Below are positions 58,619-64,000 of a stretch of DNA of 64,000 nt, piece by piece; positions within the stretch are counted from its first letter, which is position 1; each line of letters opens with the position of its first letter. Both the position numbers and the translations under genes were made by a program. The notes under the pieces were generated by a model. The model was not told where the DNA came from, made no database searches, and was given only the letters and a program-made list of their open reading frames with translations. The stretch is from Betaproteobacteria bacterium (lineage in GTDB: Bacteria > Pseudomonadota > Gammaproteobacteria > Burkholderiales > WYBJ01): NCBI GenBank assembly GCA_009377585.1, contig WHTS01000008.1, forward strand, positions 7,438-71,437, given 5' to 3'.

Positions 58619-60440
58619 TCAGGGTTCGGTTTCCAGCGCGCAGATCACGCCATAGGCTGGGAGGCGGACGAACCCTGCTGCGTCGGCGCCGAGCGGTCCC
58701 GACTCGAACAACGCCTGCCCGCGCGGGCGCTGCATGCGTGCGCTTGCCTCGGCGGAAAAGTTCGCGCGCAGGTGCAGCGCAGCACCCTCGCTCAGCGCCC
58801 AATCGACCGCCAGCACGCGCTCGTCGTCGACCGTGAACGCGCCGCTCGGGGGCTGCTGCGCCAGGTGCGGCATGAGGTATTGATGGCGTGCAGCCAGGCA
58901 GCGGCGATAGAGGTCGAGATATTCGTTGGGCTCGCGAGCATCGTCCCAGTGGAGCTTGGAGCGGCGGAAGGTTTCGGGATCGGTCGGGTCGGCGATCGAC
59001 TCGCGCGCTTGCGGATCGGCGAAGCGCGCGAAGCGGGCGAACTCCTCGCGCCGGCCGCGGGCGACGGCCGCGGCGAGCTCCGGTCCGAAGTCGCAGAAGT
59101 ACAGGAAGGGGCTCGAGGCGTTGAATTCCTCGCCCATGAACAGCATCGGCGGCGCCGGCGCGAGCAGCCAGCACGCAATCGCGGCCTGCAGCTTCTCGCG
59201 CGGGGCGAGATGACCGATGCGCTCGCCGAACGCGCGGTTGCCGACCTGGTCGTGCGTTTGCAGGAACGAGACGAACGCGGCCGCTGGCAGGTGCACGCTC
59301 GGATCGCCGCGTTCGGCGCCGTCGCGAAAGGCGGAAGCCTCGCCCTGGTAGCCGAAGCCCTCGGCCAGACAGCGGCCGAAATACCACAGCGGCGCTCGCG
59401 CATAGTCCGAATAGTAGCCGTCGCTCTCGCCGGTGAGCACGATGTGGGCGGCATGATGCATGTCGTCGTTCCACTGCGCGGTCGCCAGGATCGGCTGGCG
59501 CTGCGCATCGCGCCCCAGATAGCGTGCCTGGTTGCGTTCGTTCTCCAGGATGATGTGCACGTGCCGCCCGGGGCGCGTGCGCGAACGCACCGTCGCGCAC
59601 AGCTCGGTGACGAAATCGGGCTGGGTCTCGTCGACGATCGCGTGCACGGCATCGAGCCGCAGCCCGTCCATGCAGTACTCCTCCAGCCAGTAGAGCGCAT
59701 TGTGGATGAAGAAGTCGCGCACCGTGCGCGAGTGCGGGCCGTCGAAGTCGATCGCCGCGCCCCAGGGCGTATGCCGCTGCGGGTTGAAGAAGGCGGGCGC
59801 GTAGGCGTTGAGGTAGTTGCCCTCCGGGCCGAAATGGTTGTAGACGACGTCGACGAATACCATGAGGCCGCGTGCATGCGCGCATTGCACGAGCAGCTTC
59901 AGGTCTTCGGGCGTTCCGTAGGAGGCGTCGGGCGCGAATGGCAGCACGCCGTCGTAACCCCAGTTGCGCGTGCCGGGAAAATCCGCCAGCGGCATCAGCT
60001 CGATTGCGGTCACGCCCAGCGAGGCGAGGTGATCGAGGCGCTCGATGGCGGCGCGGAAGGTGCCCTTCTCGGTGAAGGTGCCGACGTGCAGCTCGTAGAT
60101 CACCGCCTGCTCCCACGGGCGGCCGTTCCAGGCGAGCTCGCCCCACGAGAACGCCAGCGGATCGACGATCATGCTCGGCGCATGCACGTCCTCGGGATTG
60201 AAGCGCGAGGCGGGATCGGGCACGAGCAGGCCCCCGTCGATGCGAAAGCCGTAGCGGGCTCCCGCATGCACGTTGCCGACGGCGCCGCGAAACCAGCCGC
60301 CTTCGGCCGCGGCGAGCGCCGCGCCGATGCGATTCTGGCCCTGGGTGATCTCGACTTCCACCTCGGTTGCCGCCGGCGCCCACAGCCGGAAATGCGCGGT
60401 TGCGTCTTCGGCGAGCTCGGCGCCGAACGGCATCGAATAC

Positions 60441-60454
<14 letters not shown>
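58619..60454 (-). CDS. treZ: malto-oligosyltrehalose trehalohydrolase
   Basis: A 611-residue GH13 enzyme that releases trehalose from maltooligosyltrehalose made by TreY. An N-terminal carbohydrate-binding module (about 10-95) precedes the barrel; key motifs are [27 protein letters not shown], nucleophile Asp in [11 protein letters not shown], acid/base Glu in HIILENERN and [11 protein letters not shown]. The 14-nt overlap with glgX and the 2-nt gap to malQ-treY show a tight operon. Confidence 0.96.
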
Positions 60455-62623
<2,169 letters not shown>

Positions 62624-62627
<4 letters not shown>

Positions 62628-63859
62628 GAGCGGAAGCGGGGATGGCGCTCATCGAGCGGCGCCAGCGGCACGATCACGATTCCCGAGTCGGTGACCGTGT
62701 AGTGCCTCGCATCCTGATCCCGGTCGTAGCCGATGCGCGCGCCGGGCGCGATGGTGTTGTGCCGATCGATGATGGCGCGGCGGATGCGCGCGCCGTCGCC
62801 GATGGTGCACGAATCGAACACGATCGAATCCTCGATCGCGACGTTCTTGCCGACCACGGTGCCGGCACGGACGACGCTGCGTGTGAGCGTGGCATCCTGG
62901 ATGAGCACGCCCGCGCCGATGTCGCTGTCCTCGATACGCGCGGCGCCGAAGCTTGCCGGCGGACCCTGGTAGTTGCTCGAGCGAATGGGCCAGCGCGGAT
63001 TCATGAGATCGAACCGCGGCTCGGCGCCGAGCGTATCCATGGTGGCGTCGAAATAGGCCTCGATGGTGCCCACGTCGCGCCAGTAGTTCGCTTCCTCGTA
63101 GGAATGCATGCCGGGGCATGCATTCAGCGCGAAATCGTAGGCGAATACGCGCTGCGTCTTGATCAGCCGCGGCAGCACGTCGCGGCCGAAATCGGTGCCG
63201 CTGCGGTCGCGAGCCTCGACCAGCGCCTCGATCAGGGTGCGGGTGCGGAAGATGTAGTTGCCCATCGAGGCGTACGCGCGCGTGGGGTCGGTCGGCATCG
63301 TGGGCGGGGCAGGCGGCTTCTCGACGAACTCGCGGATGCGGCCGCTCGCATCGCAGTCGATCACGCCGAAGGCCGTGGCTTGCGCGAGCGGCACCGGCAA
63401 TGCGGCCACCGTCACGTCGGCATCGCAGGCGAGATGGAAATCGATCATCTGCCGCAGGTCCATGCGATACACGTGATCGGCGCCGAATACCGCCACCACG
63501 TCGGGATCGTTCGCCTCGATCAGCGCAAGATTCTGATAGACGGCATCGGCGGTGCCCTGGAACCATTCCTGGCCCTCGCGCATCTGCGGCGGCACCACCG
63601 TGATGAAATGCGACGGGATGGTCGGACCCAGCACCCACGCCTCGCGGATGTGCTCGATCAACGATTGCGACTTGTACTGCACCAGGACGTAGATCGAATA
63701 GATGCCCGAATTGACCAGGTTCGAGAGCGCGAAGTCGACGATGCGGTAGCGCCCGCTGAAAGGAACTGCGGGCTTCGAGCGCTCGGCCGTCAAGGGAGAG
63801 AGCCGGGTGCCTTCGCCGCCGGCCAGCACGATGCCCAGCACGCTGTTGCGCGCGCTCAC
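62624..63859 (-). CDS. glgC: glucose-1-phosphate adenylyltransferase, second copy
   Basis: A 411-residue ADP-glucose pyrophosphorylase with [20 protein letters not shown], the allosteric/substrate loop [19 protein letters not shown] and a beta-helix tail ([20 protein letters not shown]). The GTG start at 63859 overlaps the upstream stop (GTGA). It heads the debranching and trehalose genes, so ADP-glucose here may feed glycogen that is then turned into trehalose. The other glgC, at 2486, is a separate paralogue. Confidence 0.96.
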
Positions 63860-64000
63860 GCCAGGTTACCTTCGATCAGCTCGGAGAGGCCGCGGATCGG
63901 GATCGCGGCCCACTGCGGGCGGCTTTCAAGCTCGTAGCGCATTTCGTAGAGCCCCTTCTCGATCACGAACAGGTCCAGCAATCGCTTGAACGCCGCTGCG
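63856..64000 (-). CDS. maltokinase-like (TreS-Mak or Pep2-type) C-terminus, partial
   Basis: Only the last 47 residues or so are inside the window: KRLLDLFVIEKGLYEMRYEL then RPQWAAIPIRGLSELI. This is the end of maltokinase domains, alone or fused to trehalose synthase. It overlaps glgC by 4 nt, so it belongs to the same operon. Which of the two forms it is must be read from the sequence beyond 64000. Confidence 0.7.
   Translation of the reverse strand, partial: AAAFKRLLDLFVIEKGLYEMRYELESRPQWAAIPIRGLSELIEGNLA

Noticed and set aside
58617-60383. Extension of the MalQ-TreY frame to a 2303-residue protein
   Set aside because: The extra N-terminal part is only the shadow of treZ in another frame, full of Arg and Gly; the MalQ domain begins at ATG 58616 just after the treZ stop.

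Overview
The window comes from a high-GC bacterium that looks betaproteobacterial (Burkholderiales-like). Evidence: several Bug/TctC-type solute receptors and a TctA fragment, a Group-1 RpoN, an NtrC-type activator, a caa3-type oxidase with fused subunits I and III, molybdenum hydroxylases, and many short GC-rich palindromic repeats between genes. I saw no rRNA, tRNA, CRISPR array or intact insertion sequence.

Layout. 0-10 kb: a membrane sensor kinase, a first GlgC, a run of small envelope or stress proteins (carboxypeptidase-regulatory-like, DUF1328, BON, PRC-barrel, DUF421), sigma-54 (rpoN) and a degenerate kinase-receiver protein. 10-17 kb: a DegQ-like protease, then two c-type cytochromes, a CuA/haem subunit II, a subunit I-III fusion and a small membrane protein. 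17-21 kb: a three-subunit molybdenum hydroxylase with an SDR gene remnant at its upstream edge. 21-30 kb: lipoprotein, MscS channel, glycine-zipper protein, EEP hydrolase, a PNPOx-like general stress protein, a decayed flavodoxin-fold/UbiA pair, an NtrC-family activator, a small hydrophilic protein and fumarase C. 30-47 kb: an accessory catabolic region (two thiamine-diphosphate enzymes, Bug receptors, MmgE/PrpD, a lyase homologue, NIPSNAP, Tat-exported amidohydrolase, a cupin-rubredoxin fusion, a CMD protein) with broken transporter genes and dispersed repeats. 46-52 kb: a selenoprotein gene cluster, an LLM flavin oxidoreductase, a cupin and stress genes. 52-64 kb: an uninterrupted minus-strand operon for glycogen and trehalose metabolism (a maltokinase-like end, glgC, glgX, treZ, a malQ-treY fusion) ending in an MscS channel.

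Two signals stand out. First, the gene at 48630-49166 reads through an in-frame TGA at 48879-48881 to give the peptide U-G-S-C. A perfect 8-bp hairpin starts 11 nt after the TGA, so this looks like a genuine UGSC-family selenoprotein with a bacterial SECIS element. It is followed by a 13-codon duplicated minigene and an unrecognised 370-residue partner. Second, many small stress or envelope genes spread over 47 kb are preceded, in the right orientation and at short distance, by a -24/-12 sigma-54 promoter. Four are exact GGCACG-N4-TTGC matches (ahead of 4130, 25289, 28093 and 51545) and five more are close. The rpoN gene and an NtrC-type activator lie in the same window, suggesting a sigma-54 envelope/osmotic stress regulon that may tie in with the MscS channels, GlgC and trehalose genes.

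The accessory region also shows genome decay and reshuffling: a Bug N-terminus stub, a Bug C-terminus joined head-on to a truncated TctA, a UbiA gene with an internal deletion, an SDR tail, and one dispersed repeat apparently inserted into the central palindrome of another.
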